From Rhynchospora pubera (lineage: Eukaryota; Streptophyta; Magnoliopsida; Poales; Cyperaceae), in assembly GCA_028095005.1 (NCBI GenBank), contig CM051460.1:285054238-285118237 (forward strand): a stretch of 64,000 nucleotides of DNA. Reading direction: 5' to 3'. The position numbers were made by a program, and so were the translations under genes. A model generated the notes under the pieces. It was given only the letters and a program-made list of their open reading frames with translations. It was not told where the DNA came from and ran no database searches. Shown here in pieces: positions 34,850 to 46,356 of this stretch (position 1 is the stretch's first letter; the number at the start of each line of letters is the position of its first letter).

Positions 34850-35627
34850 CTGGGCCGATGCAATCTGGCATGACAATTGGGCTGTTGCGATCCTTCATTT
34901 CTTTGGAAAAGACCTCCCGGCTAGTAACAAATACATCACTGTGAGAGATGCTATTCCAATCGCGAGTCACCTGCTTCCAGCCCCCATGAATTTTAATGAG
35001 TTCCACATCAGTTTAACTGCACAAAGCCTACAGTTCAACCATGAAAAGGATAAGCTCCTTTGGAAGTGGAGGAGTGATGGCAATTATTCTGCTGCTTCTT
35101 TGTATAAAAGGTTGGTCTCAGCCGGCAAGTGTAATTTTGCATTCAAGAACGTTTGGAAGTTAAAGGCCCCCCCTCAGTTCACTTGTTTCTGATCCTTTTA
35201 GCGCATGGACGTATACTGACACAGGACCAACTATTAAAGAGGAACATACCCTTTCAACCAAGGTGTGTCATGTGCCATCATGTTATCACAGAGAACAGAG
35301 ATCATCTGTTTGCAGATTGTGCTTTTGCAGCCAATGTTTGGTCCAGACTACAGATTAATCAAGCTAGATTACTCACTCTTTTCGATATTCTTTGTTCTCC
35401 TAATGGGACCAACAAAATCACCATCGCAACAACTCTGTGGGGGCTTTGGCTCGAGAGAAACAGTTGGACTTTCAGGGACGAGCATAGATCTTTGGATGCG
35501 ATTCTTCAGTGGATTGTGCAGCAAGCTTCGTTGTTTGAAAAGTTCTGCTAGCTTATAATTCTGTTTTACTTACTGTTTTTTACTTTTCACTTTCCTAGAT
35601 AGCCGCTATCTAGTTGTATCGAAAAAA
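34850..35627 (+). mobile_element. 5'-truncated L1-type LINE (16-bp TSD)
   Basis: GAGATATTGTAGGAAA is duplicated at 34834-34849 and 35628-35643, and the insert ends in a short A run (GAAAAAA). Both are marks of target-primed reverse transcription. The 778 bp hold only the 3' end of a LINE second frame. Confidence 0.88.
34941..35551 (+). pseudogene. LINE ORF2 C-terminus, zf-RVT domain, frameshifted
   Basis: The first frame reads GNYSAASLYKRL then FKNVWKLKAPPQFTCF. The protein continues in another frame from about 35190 with HGRILTQDQLLKRNIPFQ, CVMCHHVITENRDHLFADC and FAANVW. The pattern is the zf-RVT zinc-binding region of plant LINEs (CX2C, then H and C). One missing base near 35190 explains the frame change. 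The end, LWLERNSWTFRD, is the usual tail of such frames. Confidence 0.82.
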
Positions 35628-35643
35628 GAGATATTGTAGGAAA

Positions 35644-36495
35644 TTGATTAAGCAAAAGAAAATATGGGAGAACAGTGACGTTGGCTGCTAAAATACAAGA
35701 AGGAACATTATTGAGCATATCTGGATTCAAACTAGACTCACTGCAACCTCTTAAGCATAATTTAGCTACTTGCACGCCTTCTGTAGCATCTCCCTTTCAA
35801 TTTTGAAGACATGTCTGACATTTTTCAGCTATTTGCATTTCACAATTACATTTCTAAAACTAGATCAGATTTTTGTATTCCAATTTTTGACAACCTATCT
35901 GCATGACATGACCAAAACTTTCAATGATTTGATTCATAAAATAGTTTAGTATTATGTCGATGATTTTGCAATTAGAGGTCATTCTATTGATGAACACTTA
36001 CATAACCTTGAGAGTTGAGGCAGAACGGGCACAGAAACTCAATCCTCCCAATTTAGCGTTCATGTATATTCTTCTAAATAGATAAAACTGTGTTACTTTT
36101 CAAGAAATAGTGAATATGTAACTTTGACGATTGAATACAATATACTTTTGAATAGATAAAACAGTGTTACTTTTCAAGAAAATTTTATATCGATTGTAAT
36201 ATAAACTTTGTTTAAACTTTGTAATATAAAGGAAGCTAAACTTCGTTTAAAAATAAAAGTAACCAAAACCTTTTTTTGTTTTGAAAGCAGAGAGAGACTC
36301 ATAAATTTAAACCCAAAAAACATTTCATATAAATATATAATTTCAAAAAAGTTTATATGACTAAATTTCTCCTTGATCATAAGCCTCTGGACCTTGATTT
36401 AGCAGTGGGCTTGGAAAACGATTATTTGTGAACAAAAAACAGAGATGCAAACTTGGCCCAATTCTGTCTAATTTAGCTTGGAAACATTTGGCAGT
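35644..36495. other. Intergenic, with a duplicated 32-bp segment
   Basis: No gene seen. ATAGATAAAACTGTGTTACT and its following bases occur near 36,080 and again near 36,155 with one mismatch. Confidence 0.5.
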
Positions 36496-36850
36496 TTCTA
36501 CGAGCCGAAAAATTTAAAAACAATATTAAATTAATATAATATATTAAAAACAATATCAATATAATAATATTTTTTTAAATAGTATCACAAGATCAGAATC
36601 TAGGATTCCAACCGCAATTACGAAATTCCGGATTCCGATCTTAGCTAACTACTCATTTAAATATTAGAAATAATATTTAAATATAAATTTAATTAATTTA
36701 TTTAATTAAATATAAATTTAATTAATTTATTTAATTAAATATAAATTTAATTAAAATATAAATAATTATTTTATTTAATTAAAAAATGAATAATTAAGTT
36801 ATAAATTTTTAATTAATTTACATTAAAATTATAAATTTTTAAACAACTAT

Positions 36851-37135
36851 TTGATCTGTGTCTCGGGTGTCGTCATCTGTATAGCCAATAAAAGACTCGG
36901 GAGTTTGTTGTACGAATCTTTCCACGATCCGAAAATATGTTCGATTGCTCTCTCTCTCGTCCTTGCCAAATCTTGTTATAAGTGGGCACCACATTCGGAT
37001 ATTCTTTCTCCAATAGAGATTTCACGTCCGGTAAGAAAATACCGATATCTCTCTTTACTGCAGTTCTGATACAATTGGCAATAACTTCAGCCGATAGATT
37101 ATCATGCGTAAAGTCTCCGGCCCATCTCACGAATG
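36851..37135 (-). pseudogene. Mutator-like transposase N-terminal fragment
   Basis: The minus strand reads LSAEVIANCIRTAVKRDIGI then LPDVKSLLEKEYPNVVPTYN and KIWQGRE, followed after a frame change by FGSWKDSYNKLPSLLLAIQ and TTPGTQIK. This matches the region before the catalytic core in plant MULE transposases (P.Y...W..+E.A...IFG.W..SY..LP.LL). The frame change lies in a CT run near 36948-36958, probably by slippage. The catalytic core and zinc finger are absent, so it cannot encode a transposase. Confidence 0.78.
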
Positions 37136-37335
37136 TAGGGGTGTACAAAAAAACCGTGAATCCGTTCAATCCGTTCAACCCACCCGACCCGAACCGTTTT
37201 TTACCGGGTTAGCACGATGTTGGGTTGGATACGGGTTCTAATTTTGACAAATCCGTAATTTCGAGTTGGATTACGAATTTTGTACTAGTAAACCCGTGTA
37301 TAGTTCAACCCACCCGTTTATCATTATTTATTCCT
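37136..37335 (+). mobile_element. Fragment of a hAT-like MITE
   Basis: TAGGGGTGTACAAAAAAACC followed by ACCCACCCGACCCGAACCG is a typical hAT MITE end in plants. It interrupts the transposase fragment. No right end or 8-bp duplication was found. Confidence 0.4.
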
Positions 37336-37761
37336 TTTTGTCTCACTTTTTCTCATGTTCTTACTCAAATATCTCATATTTCATGAAGTTTTGATATCCT
37401 CCATTGGCATGCACATCCTCTATTCCTCTCACAATGACTCGAAAGTTGAAAGATGATTCAAATGCGTCTCTAATTTGCCTCGAACTAAATTGTAATAGCT
37501 ACAAAATGATTTTTATATGTATTAAATAAATTAATTAAATTTATATTTAATTAAATAAATTAATTAAATATTATTTTTAAATATTATTTCTAATATTTAA
37601 ATGAGTAGTTAGCTAAAATCGGAATCCGGGATTCCGTAATTGCGGTCGGAATGCCAAATTCCAATCTTGTGATACTATTTAAAAAAATATTATTATGTTA
37701 ATATTAATTTTAATATATTATATTAATTTAATATTATTTTTTAATTTTTCAGTTCTACGAG

Positions 37762-38610
37762 AGTCGAGGACTCGAGCGAAAAGGAACATGTTGCAAGTCC
37801 ATTGTTGGAATAAGAAACAACAAATATTGATTGACTGATTGGTGCTCACATTCTAGTGCGTGCGCACTCAAAAGGAGCTTTTGAAAAGCGTACTAAAATG
37901 GGAAAAAAATTTCAACAAATTCAGACTGTTTGTAACCGCTATTTATGTGTCCAACCGTGTTGTGTATCATTTAAAAAAGATATAAAACACTGTAATTATG
38001 ACTCGTCCCACCACATGGTGCTTCAACGTGCCACAGAGAATCCTCTTATTTTGATCTAAATCTAAGGAGACACCTCTATTTTAATTTTATAACAGTTTAA
38101 AAAGGGCACAGTATGGCTGTATGGATAAAATTTTAAAACATTGAGATTGAAACTAGAACAATTAACAAGAGAAAATGGACGCAAAGGAAATGGCACTGAG
38201 GTTTACACTTTACAACATGAAGACAAGTTTAAAATGCTCCCCATTCATTTGGTTGTCCGTACGGTCGTGGTTAAAAGAAAAAGAATTGATATATTGGAGG
38301 CCAGGAGAAAAAGGCTAGGTCTTTTTAAATTGATTACTCTGTTGAGTATCTATTTCAAGCTAATTGCACAAGCATATGTTCAATGCCACATTTTTTTAAA
38401 AAAAAAATTTACTGACAATTTTAAAGTTTAAACTTTTAAATTTGTTTTTTTTCATCATAAAAGATGATGCGTGCTTATAAAAGTAATAATTGCTTTAATT
38501 TGGTAGGTAAGAAACCGAAAAATGAGTGCGCTTAATTCATTAAATGCTATTAATATGATGCATCAATTTTTATAATATATTAAAAAACAAAAGAGAAATG
38601 CTAGAGTAGA
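37762..38610. other. Intergenic sequence
   Basis: Only a 96-codon plus-strand frame at 38141-38431 with low-complexity composition, which I do not regard as a gene. Confidence 0.45.
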
Positions 38611-38620
38611 TGACCCTGAA

Positions 38621-38793
38621 TAGTCCCCCCCCCCCCCTCCCAAAAAAAAAAAAAAAACAGAATAAGAAAAGAATATGGATTGTAATATTGTGTGAATAAT
38701 GTGGTCTATAGTACCCCCCCCCCCCCCCACAAAAGAAAAAATAGAATAAGATAAGAAGATGGATTGTAATGTTATATGAATAATGCGGTTTAT
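38621..38793 (+). repeat. Two 85-90 bp units with poly-C and poly-A tracts
   Basis: Each unit starts TAGT(A), then a run of 13-16 C, then A-rich sequence, then GGATTGTAAT and GAATAATG. Unit 1 is about 38621-38709 and unit 2 about 38710-38793. Confidence 0.75.
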
Positions 38794-39117
38794 TGGCCAT
38801 TTATCAATCTTTTTCTGTACTAAAATTATAACATATAATTTTGGAGCAAGTTGGACAAAAGTGAGTAATTAAGCTATTGTCGTTGAAAAAATGGTTGTGT
38901 AATGTGCCGTAATCAACCGATAATACTTAATACAGTTTTATCGGTATTTAAATGGAGCATTTTAAAACCCAGCAATTTGATTTTGATAATAAAGCGGCGT
39001 TCACTAATAACTATTTCTTTTAAATAAAATGTTTGACTCATTGATAATGAATTAAGTTTAAGTTCCAATAATATTTTTCAAATCAAGCAAATAACTCCTA
39101 AAAATAAAGATATTTAT

Positions 39118-39275
39118 GGCTCCGTTTGGATAAGGTGTGGGAAGAAGGAAAAAGAGAAGAAGTGGGAAGAAATATTAGGAAGTGTGTAACTTTTTGAAGA
39201 GTTTGTATTATTTATAATAAATTTATTTATTTATTTTTTTCTTTCATTCTTCCCAAATAGAATCCAAACGAAGCT
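39118..39275. mobile_element. Tourist-like MITE (158 bp)
   Basis: The left end GGCTCCGTTTGGATAAGG and the right end (reverse complement AGCTTCGTTTGGATTCTA) are inverted repeats of the common GGC(T)CCGTTTGG type, flanked by TAT on both sides (39115-39117 and 39276-39278). No coding capacity. Confidence 0.7.
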
Positions 39276-39464
39276 TATAGGTAGATTGCGTTGGAACTTA
39301 ATGCAGCCTTTAGAAATGAGATGCGATTTCTTCAAACATTACTGCATATATTGGGAATCAAAGTAAACTTTTTGTGGAGTTTTTCATTCATTTATAAATA
39401 TGTCAAAAAGACTGCTGGGATATAGAATTGGATGGTCAAAGGAGATGAACAATTGATAATAGTT

Positions 39465-39611
39465 TTTTTTTTTTAAAAAAAAAAAGAAGAAAGAGGGAGG
39501 TCTTTGCCATCTAATTTTTTTTTTAAAATTAAAGGTGCATGCAGGGTTTAAATTCTTGATCTCTTGGAGGTTAGGTTAGTACTCTTACTATTGAGCTACT
39601 AGACCACATGC
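39465..39611 (-). mobile_element. tRNA-derived SINE (147 bp, 18-bp TSD)
   Basis: GAACAATTGATAATAGTT is duplicated exactly at 39447-39464 and 39612-39629. The minus strand starts GCATGTGGTCTAGTAGCTCA, with a box A-like TAGCTCAATAGTAAGAG and a box B-like GATCAAGAATTTAAACC, then an A-rich tail of 80 bp. It is a pol III retroposon whose tRNA part is diverged. Confidence 0.82.
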
Positions 39612-40040
39612 GAACAATTGATAATAGTTAAGTTCATAAAAAAATAAATTCAAAAGTGGAGCTGGGATTCTGCTTATTTTGTCGTTCGATTCCCTGTTTC
39701 TGAATACAGAACGGAGTCTGGTCCCTGCTTTGTTTGAAAGAATAACCCTGTCGTATACTCGTATCATGTTGTTCTTTAAAGTTTGTAGTTTTTAGCCGTT
39801 GCACATCTCAACAATATAGCGCCTGAGATGTGCAAAATGTTTATATATCTCTTGTTGTTTTAATCAAAATGAAATTATGGGTTGTATTAATTGAAATATT
39901 GAGAAATCAGAATACTTATTCTTTTATAATTTCCTATCACAATAGTTAGATATCTTTTGTGTAAATTATTAATTTTTTCATACTTTATTTGTTCAATTAA
40001 AAAATATATATATTTTTTTTTGGAAATGAAAAGCATGCAG

Positions 40041-40114
40041 AAACATTGCGTGTTTACATCGCCTCTAGAGACCTTTCTAGCATGAAGCGTGAGATTCAAT
40101 CAGGAAATGCCAAG
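40041..40114 (+). CDS. Orphan exon candidate 1
   Basis: Bounded by a pyrimidine-rich tract ending in GCATGCAG and by an AAG/GTTAGT donor. It reads ETLRVYIASRDLSSMKREIQ then SGNAK. Base composition is markedly less AT-rich than the flanks. It joins in phase with the exon at 40545. I do not recognise the protein and see no convincing upstream exons, so this may be a gene relic. Confidence 0.35.
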
Positions 40115-40544
40115 GTTAGTTCTTCTTTGCTGTTGTTGTAATTTTTTTATTTTGTATTTCTCACTTGGATCAAGCTTTGATTAATAGTAGATATGACAAT
40201 CGCAGCTTCGCTGCACTTTGCTTTTTTAAATTGAGAATAATTCAATCTATTTCATCAAATTTGTCAAAATTTTTTATGGAAAATATAATAAAAACTATTT
40301 TTGATGATATAAAATGCAAAAATAAGAAACTATTTTTAACTAAAAATAGAAAACTATAATATAGATATTCTTGTTTTAACTTAAAAAAAAAGGGTCAAAA
40401 ATAAAGAACGCAAAAAAGCAGTCAAAATGGAGGGAAAAAAAAAGTAACGGGTTTTAATATATAAATATAGATATAGATTTTGATCATTTTGGAATTTGAT
40501 CATATAATACAATATAGATTTTGATAATTTTGGGATTTGTGCAG

Positions 40545-40622
40545 ATTAAGGTGGATTGTCTTGGTAGCTGCCCGCTCGTCGATCTTCAAATTGGAAAACA
40601 TATTTTTCTGAAGTGTTGGTGA
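40545..40622 (+). CDS. Orphan exon candidate 2 (terminal)
   Basis: Follows a TTTGTGCAG acceptor and reads IKVDCLGSCPLVDLQIGKHI then FLKCW and a stop. The phase fits the preceding candidate (AAG/ATT). The function is unknown. No ORF of usual length surrounds it. Confidence 0.35.
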   Translation: MKVDCLGSCPLVDLQIGKHIFLKCW

Positions 40623-40994
40623 ATTTTATCTATCAACAGCTTGTTGCTTGGATTTCTATTGAACTGCAATTATATGAAATTTTTGGTTAGTTTTTTTTTA
40701 TTGTTTATTGTCGTTGTGAACAGCCATATAATATGATCTGAAGAGTAAAGTTTTTTTTTTGGTGTGGTGTTTGAGCATAAGAAAATTGGTAGTATAGTTC
40801 TCAGTTGTCTTGTTTTGAAGTTTCTATGAACATTGCTTGGGTCTTTTTGTCGGCTTATTGACGACTTGGCAACATATTGAACCAGTACTAAATTTAGTGA
40901 TGTTAGTTTTTAACTTAGCATACGTTGATAACAGCATGAAGTTACAAATTTTTTGCAACTAGCTAGGGACGTAAGCAATAGGATTAAATATCCG

Positions 40995-41376
40995 TTTTGT
41001 CCATGTCCTGTATTTACATATTATCTTAGATATGTTATTTGAATTTATATTTGCTTCTTATCTGCAAATTTGAGCGGATAAGGATTCTATTCTGAACTGT
41101 CAAAACAATATTATATCCGAGATTATATAAATTGGAAATAATTAATTAATATGTATTCTAGTCTGAACTGTCAAGGTACAATATGTTTTGTCCATGTCCC
41201 TGTATTTTTTACATCTTATTCATAGATATATTATCTGAATTGACATTCTTTTTTCTCATCTACAAAATAATATAATACTGAAATTTGAGAATGTCAAAAT
41301 AATGTTATTCTGAATTATCAAAAAATACCAATATTCGAATTAGTAAATTTGAAACGATTAGATGTTATAAGTTTGT
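40995..41376 (+). repeat. Diverged tandem duplication, 191-bp units
   Basis: TTTTGTCCATGTCC, then TGTATTT, recurs at 40995 and 41186. Further matching landmarks (TCTGAACTGTCAA, ATTATCTNNGAT) show two diverged units. Confidence 0.6.
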
Positions 41377-41384
41377 CGTTGTCA

Positions 41385-42473
41385 AATTGCTAAAATATTT
41401 ATTGTACATTTCAACTTCTACTTTTTTGTAATAAAAAAATGTTGAATTCTTTTTTCTATCAAATGGTTTATCTACTTATTATTTGTTTGAAACATTGATT
41501 AATATAACCCATGTATTTGTTTATCAATGTTTTATTTTTAATTCTTATTTTATTATTCCAAAACACTTATGTTTTATACATATGCATATTGATTATACGG
41601 ATATATAATATAATTTTAGTTGTTTTCGCTATGAATCTCGTTCCATTTCATCCTACTTGCAAATTCAAAATATGTGATCCAATACATATGATAATAAATC
41701 AACTTCTTATATGAGAGACAAATTCAAAATTTAAAAAACCTCAACTACTCTTATCTCATGCACAAAAAAAAAAAATTGAAAAAAATATTACGATGCTTTC
41801 TACTCTGTAAATATTTCCATGCATTTTATGCACAAAATGGTCTCAAAAGTTCTCCAGAAAACAAGAGAACGACCAAAAGGCCATGCGGCCATGCCATGCG
41901 TGAGGTTGCTTATTTTATTTCTTTCTTTGCCACTAATATCTGACTCATTATAACATGGGCACGGATCTTTTTTTTTTACGAAATTAACCAAAATCCGTCC
42001 AATCTAATCTTATCTTTCTCTCTAACTTTTTGCCTTTCAGAGCTTTCATAAAGAAAGTTAATTTTTTTTTAAATATACTTAGTTCGAAATATTTCACATC
42101 ATTATTTCAGAGCTTGCGATTGACTGTGCCAACTGCTGTAGTTGATTAGCATGTGGTCGATCATTGTAGCTATCGAGACTACAATAAATGGCAGGATGTA
42201 GAAGTATGACGCAGTTTTCATTGTCGCATGTGATAAGACCGTTAGATTCATTATTTTGCTAAAGAAAAAAAAATCTCCAGCAATACTTGAGAAAAATTTG
42301 AAAAAGCACCAGGTGAAACAATCGTTATCACAGACAAAGCCCAAATCAAAATAACTTAAGTATGACTACCTATAAAAAATATTTTAGAAATATACTTACA
42401 GAACGCTTGGCCAAACATAATTCTTGAATTATTTTACCACAGGGATAGAAATTTAAAAGATTCAATGACTCGT
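41385..42473. other. Intergenic sequence and probable upstream region of the first DUF3339 gene
   Basis: AT-rich with homopolymer A runs. An 80-codon minus-strand frame at 42102-42344 was considered and not accepted. Confidence 0.45.
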
Positions 42474-42490
42474 ATATATATAGATATATA
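42474..42490 (+). promoter_or_regulatory. TATA region of the first DUF3339 gene
   Basis: TATATATAGATATATATAA lies about 120 bp before the start codon and is followed by a plausible A/C-rich 5' untranslated leader. Position and sequence fit a plant TATA box. Confidence 0.55.
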
Positions 42491-42605
42491 TAACAGCCCT
42501 GGATTGCATTCAAAGAAGAAAGAGGGGAGTCGCACACACTGCAAATTAACTAAGAGCTCCCTCAAATCAAATTACAAAAATATAACATAATAGAGATCAA
42601 GACAG

Positions 42606-42821
42606 ATGGCAGATTGGGGTCCGGTGTTCATTTCCCTTGTTCTCTTCATCTTGCTATCGCCTGGCCTTCTCTTTCAAATTCCCGGGAAGAACCGTTTCAT
42701 TGAATTCGGAAACTTCCAAACAAGCGGCGTCTCCATACTCATTCATGCGCTCATTTTCTTCGCGCTCATCGCTATTTTTCTCATCGCCATTGGTGTGCAC
42801 ATGTTCATGGGGCCGCCTTAA
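42606..42821 (+). CDS. Small two-helix membrane protein, DUF3339 family
   Basis: A 71-aa intronless gene. The N-terminus MADWGPVFISLVLF and the core SPGLLFQIPG with FQTSGVSILIHA are the hallmarks of the plant-specific DUF3339 family, whose members are about 65-75 aa, so this is full length. Two hydrophobic helices are evident: residues about 5-24 and 42-65. The stretch between them (PGKNRFIEFGNFQTSG) is polar with a basic pair, so both ends may face the same side of a membrane. The biochemical function of the family is not known to me. ATG at 42606 is the only sensible start (GACAGATGGC context). A paralogue lies 3.5 kb downstream on the same strand. Confidence 0.92.
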   Translation: MADWGPVFISLVLFILLSPGLLFQIPGKNRFIEFGNFQTSGVSILIHALIFFALIAIFLIAIGVHMFMGPP

Positions 42822-45800
42822 GGAAATCACTCACGGAATTATAATCCTCTATTTATTGTGGGCACACTGGAAGATGGTTTTTCTTTCTTTCTTTTTTTTT
42901 TTTTTTTTTTTGCTCATTTGTTGTAACATTTTCTGTTGCTTTTATTTGTATTAATTTGCATACGAATCTATTTACAAATATTTTTCTTGCTGGAGATTAG
43001 TGGATTAGAGCCTTTTACATTATCTTAAACTTTGTTAAATAATTTATTTCAACATTATAAGTTGGAGGACGACTTCATATTTAATTTGTAGAGCTTGTGA
43101 AATTGCAATAGGAAATAATCATTTATTTATTTATTTATTCAGAAGTGGACACCGTGTAAATTATGTGCATGAGTTCTACAACAACAATTATAATATATCG
43201 GTTCTTAAAATAACAGAATACATTTTAGAAATCTCCATAATTTGTTTTGCAGCATTGTTGTTTTGTATAATTATCTCAAAAACTTCATGGCAGGGGAAGA
43301 TGAAGGCATATATATGTACTTCTCAACTCTCAAGTATGATTATTTATATGTATGAACATATCTGACGAACAATCAAGGTCCATTTTCTTAATTGCTTTTG
43401 AAGATCAGTAAATGTCTGTAAAAGTGCGATTTTTTGGGGTATGAAGGCATAAGCTAATTAATTTAATGTTCATTTGTTTAATTGTGTATTTGAAAATTAA
43501 ATGTCTATAAATTAAGGAGTTTTGCTATGGTGAGTCGCAACTAACGTGAGTCGTGCTAAAAAACTCCTTGATCTAGTTCAAAATAACAGATCCAAACCAT
43601 CCAATATGATCTCTCTATTGAAATCTCCATGCAGACTAAATTATATATATATATATTTTAATTTTTAAGTATTTTTTTTATTTTTAAAAACTGTTGTTTT
43701 TGAACGGTTCAGAAATAATTAGATTAACCATTTTCTAAAAATAATTTGATTTTGGTACCACTTGCCTGGTAAATAACTTGTTGACTTCTTTTTCAAAAAG
43801 AAAGCGGTGCACATTAATTTCATTCCCAAAATGTAAAACCATCTGATTTATATAAAATCCAATTAGTAGCATCTAAACGCTTAACGACACACAAACTTCT
43901 GACAAGTCTCAGTCTTAAAACCGACCTATCTGGCTATCTCAACAAGCCTTTGATAGTACATTTTTGCAAAGAGAGAAAGAGATGGCTCCGGCAACAGTCA
44001 ATCCATCATTGAATTTACTTACCTAGCTTTCCCCAACCAAATACAACAACGGATAAAAACAAGCCATGCTTACCACAGACTTTTGACAAAGTAGGTTGCG
44101 GTTCATTTTCAAATTTCAAACCAACTTTTACATGAAGATAAGGTTGAGGAGCATAATATCTCATCTAAGTAAACGAATTATAAATGATATGTTATGCTTG
44201 TATTTTATTTTAATTTTTTCGAAAAAGTATTTTGATTTTAATTAATTTTAGTTGTAAGAAAAAAAATATTAGATTTATGTATGGACGTGTCTACTTATTT
44301 TTGCATTGGTTGGTCGGGAACTTTATAAAGACCCGGCCGGTGACTAAACTAAGACATCGTTTTTTACCCTTTTTTTTCCAAAAAAAAAATATTTTCTGGC
44401 TTCGTGAGACGTCTTTACTTTTCAATGACCGAAACTAACATTTGGTTGTGGAGTATATATATTTAGAGGAGTGACTGAAAGGATATTTGAACAATTCTGA
44501 TTGGATTAACTAAGGTTATGTTTCACAATTAGTCACCACACAAAATCTATTGTCAGCTTTCTCGCTGATAAGCATTGCTATTGTTACATGGAAGAAAGAA
44601 CAATAGGGAATTTTTGGCTCTTTTATGCTATGTAAAGGTTCTAATAAAACAAGCCCAACGATATCCTTAGAAAAGAGAAAATATTCTCTTTTGGTAAAGT
44701 AGGGTTAGCTTTTGGAAAAACAAAAGATAACGAGGAAGACATTTCAATACCTTTTTGCGAAGATAAGAAGTATATTATATGACACATTATATGGGAGGGA
44801 AAAAAAAATCCCTTGAACCATACTCAATTATCAAAAAATTTTATTTTATAATTGGGACATTCGAATTTTTTATTGGTTAGTCTAAACTATTTTTAATTAG
44901 CTGCCAAACATTAAGCAATTAACTTTTCCTGAAATTTAATGTACAAAAGTTCAGACAAAACATATAGCGTTGAAGGCCTTCAATGAGCCCAAAAATTGGC
45001 CCATAAGGCCTTGATTATAAGCTTGGACTAAAAAGACATCTAGCCCAGTTTCTAAACCAGTCCTTGGGCCCATCAAACTTTCCTTCCCCCGATCTCCTTG
45101 CAAAGTTTCAAATCCAACAGCTCCTAAGTTGCCACGTGTGACATGTTGTTTCTCATGCTTTTATTTTTTTTATTTTTTGGTCTACTCTGCCACTTACCCT
45201 CTCCTACCAAAGTTTAGATTTCTAGTACGGACCATTTACTGTTTAAACTTTAAAGCGTTGATATAAGAGACAAAAGTTCCATGAAAAATAGAGAAAAATA
45301 ATAACAATAGACACTGTATTTTTTTTTATGATTAATAGACACTATCGTTATGGTGACTATGTTAAGATGACTCAACTCTCAAGTTTTAGGCTCTAGGCGC
45401 TAACTCCATTTGTACAAAAATACATTGGAGAGTATTGGCTTCGTAGCAAACAGTTGAAATTTAATATGAACATTGCTAGAAGCCTAAAATATCCATACAG
45501 CATTAGTGATTTGCATTTCGCAAAATAACTTTTGACACGGGCCTACAGGGCAGGAGAAATGAAACAAAAATGTTACGCTTATACAATCCCAATTCCCAAA
45601 TACAAATACAGTGATGTAGTTCCAAAGTTAATAAATACATTTTGTTCGATATTCATGTCAAAAGGTGAGAACATATGGTCAGAAAGAATTGGATGAGGCG
45701 TCCCTTTCCCTACACAATCTACACCCATCTCTCTCTATCCTCTCTTCCTCTAGAATATACAACAACTAAATAGAGATAACCATTAGACGATCAACAACTT

Positions 45801-45847
45801 TCCCCAAAAACACAAAGAGAAATTGAGAAAGAACCACCAAAATTATT
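42822..45847. other. Intergenic region between DUF3339 genes
   Basis: No gene recognised. It contains a TA microsatellite near 43,645, a G-box CACGTG at 45133-45138 about 1.2 kb before the second gene, and at 45,720-45,845 a CT-rich then A-rich stretch that looks like the displaced promoter and leader of the second DUF3339 gene. Confidence 0.5.
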
Positions 45848-45855
45848 CCATAAAC

Positions 45856-46322
45856 CAGGGGCGAAGCCAGGATTTGGTAATAGGGGAGGCCGAGATCAAA
45901 CTTCGAGTTGTTTGGCCGATCGATTGAATATGATTGTATACATCAAAATTGAAAATAAAAGTAACTTTTTATATCATGCAAGATGCAACAAAAGAAACCA
46001 TGGGATCAAGACTTTTCCAATAGTCTATTAAGATCGACTCACATAACTCAATCCCTCATCCCTGAAATTTAGAACAAAGTACCCTCAAATGAAATATTGA
46101 AACGGTACTGGAAGAATTAAAGGAGTGAGAAACTCGTTAGATGTGTAAAGAAGGAACATGGTTAAATTTTTAACAGCTAATTTGACTGATGAAGAGAAGA
46201 AGAAGACTACTAGCCAGTAGCTCTTATTTTAGTTGGGGGGCCAAAGTAGAAGTTTGTATTAAAAAATTAAAAAAACAGGGTGGGCCAGGCCCACTGTGGC
46301 CCCTGCGCTGGCTTCGCCAGTG
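45856..46322. mobile_element. hAT-type MITE (467 bp, TSD CCATAAAC) upstream of second DUF3339 gene
   Basis: CCATAAAC is duplicated at 45848-45855 and 46323-46330. The left end CAGGGGCGAAGCCAGGATTT and the right end (reverse complement CACTGGCGAAGCCAGCGCAG) are terminal inverted repeats. There is no coding capacity. It ends 35 bp before the ATG at 46357, so it almost certainly lies in the leader or core promoter. Confidence 0.9.
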
Positions 46323-46356
46323 CCATAAACATATAAAATAAAAAGGACAAAAAAAC

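Larger units (their letters stand above)
36505..37752 (-). mobile_element. Mutator-like element 1, non-autonomous (1,248 bp, 9-bp TSD)
   Basis: TTCTACGAG is duplicated at 36496-36504 and 37753-37761; 9 bp is the Mutator-like signature. Terminal inverted repeats are long and AT-rich: the left end starts CCGAAAAATTTAAAAACAAT, the right reads CTGAAAAATTAAAAAATAAT in reverse complement, and similarity continues for roughly 250 bp. It contains an N-terminal transposase fragment and a fragment of a hAT-like element. Confidence 0.92.

Noticed and set aside
38141..38431. 96-codon plus-strand frame
   Set aside because: Lys-rich low-complexity product in an AT-rich region, no recognisable motif, promoter or splice context.
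42102..42344. 80-codon hydrophobic minus-strand frame upstream of the first DUF3339 gene
   Set aside because: Phe-rich from a T-run, no family pattern that I recognise, and it overlaps the likely promoter side of the neighbouring gene.
43500..43760. Possible MITE beginning GGAGTTTTGCTATGG
   Set aside because: I could not find a matching inverted end or a target duplication.
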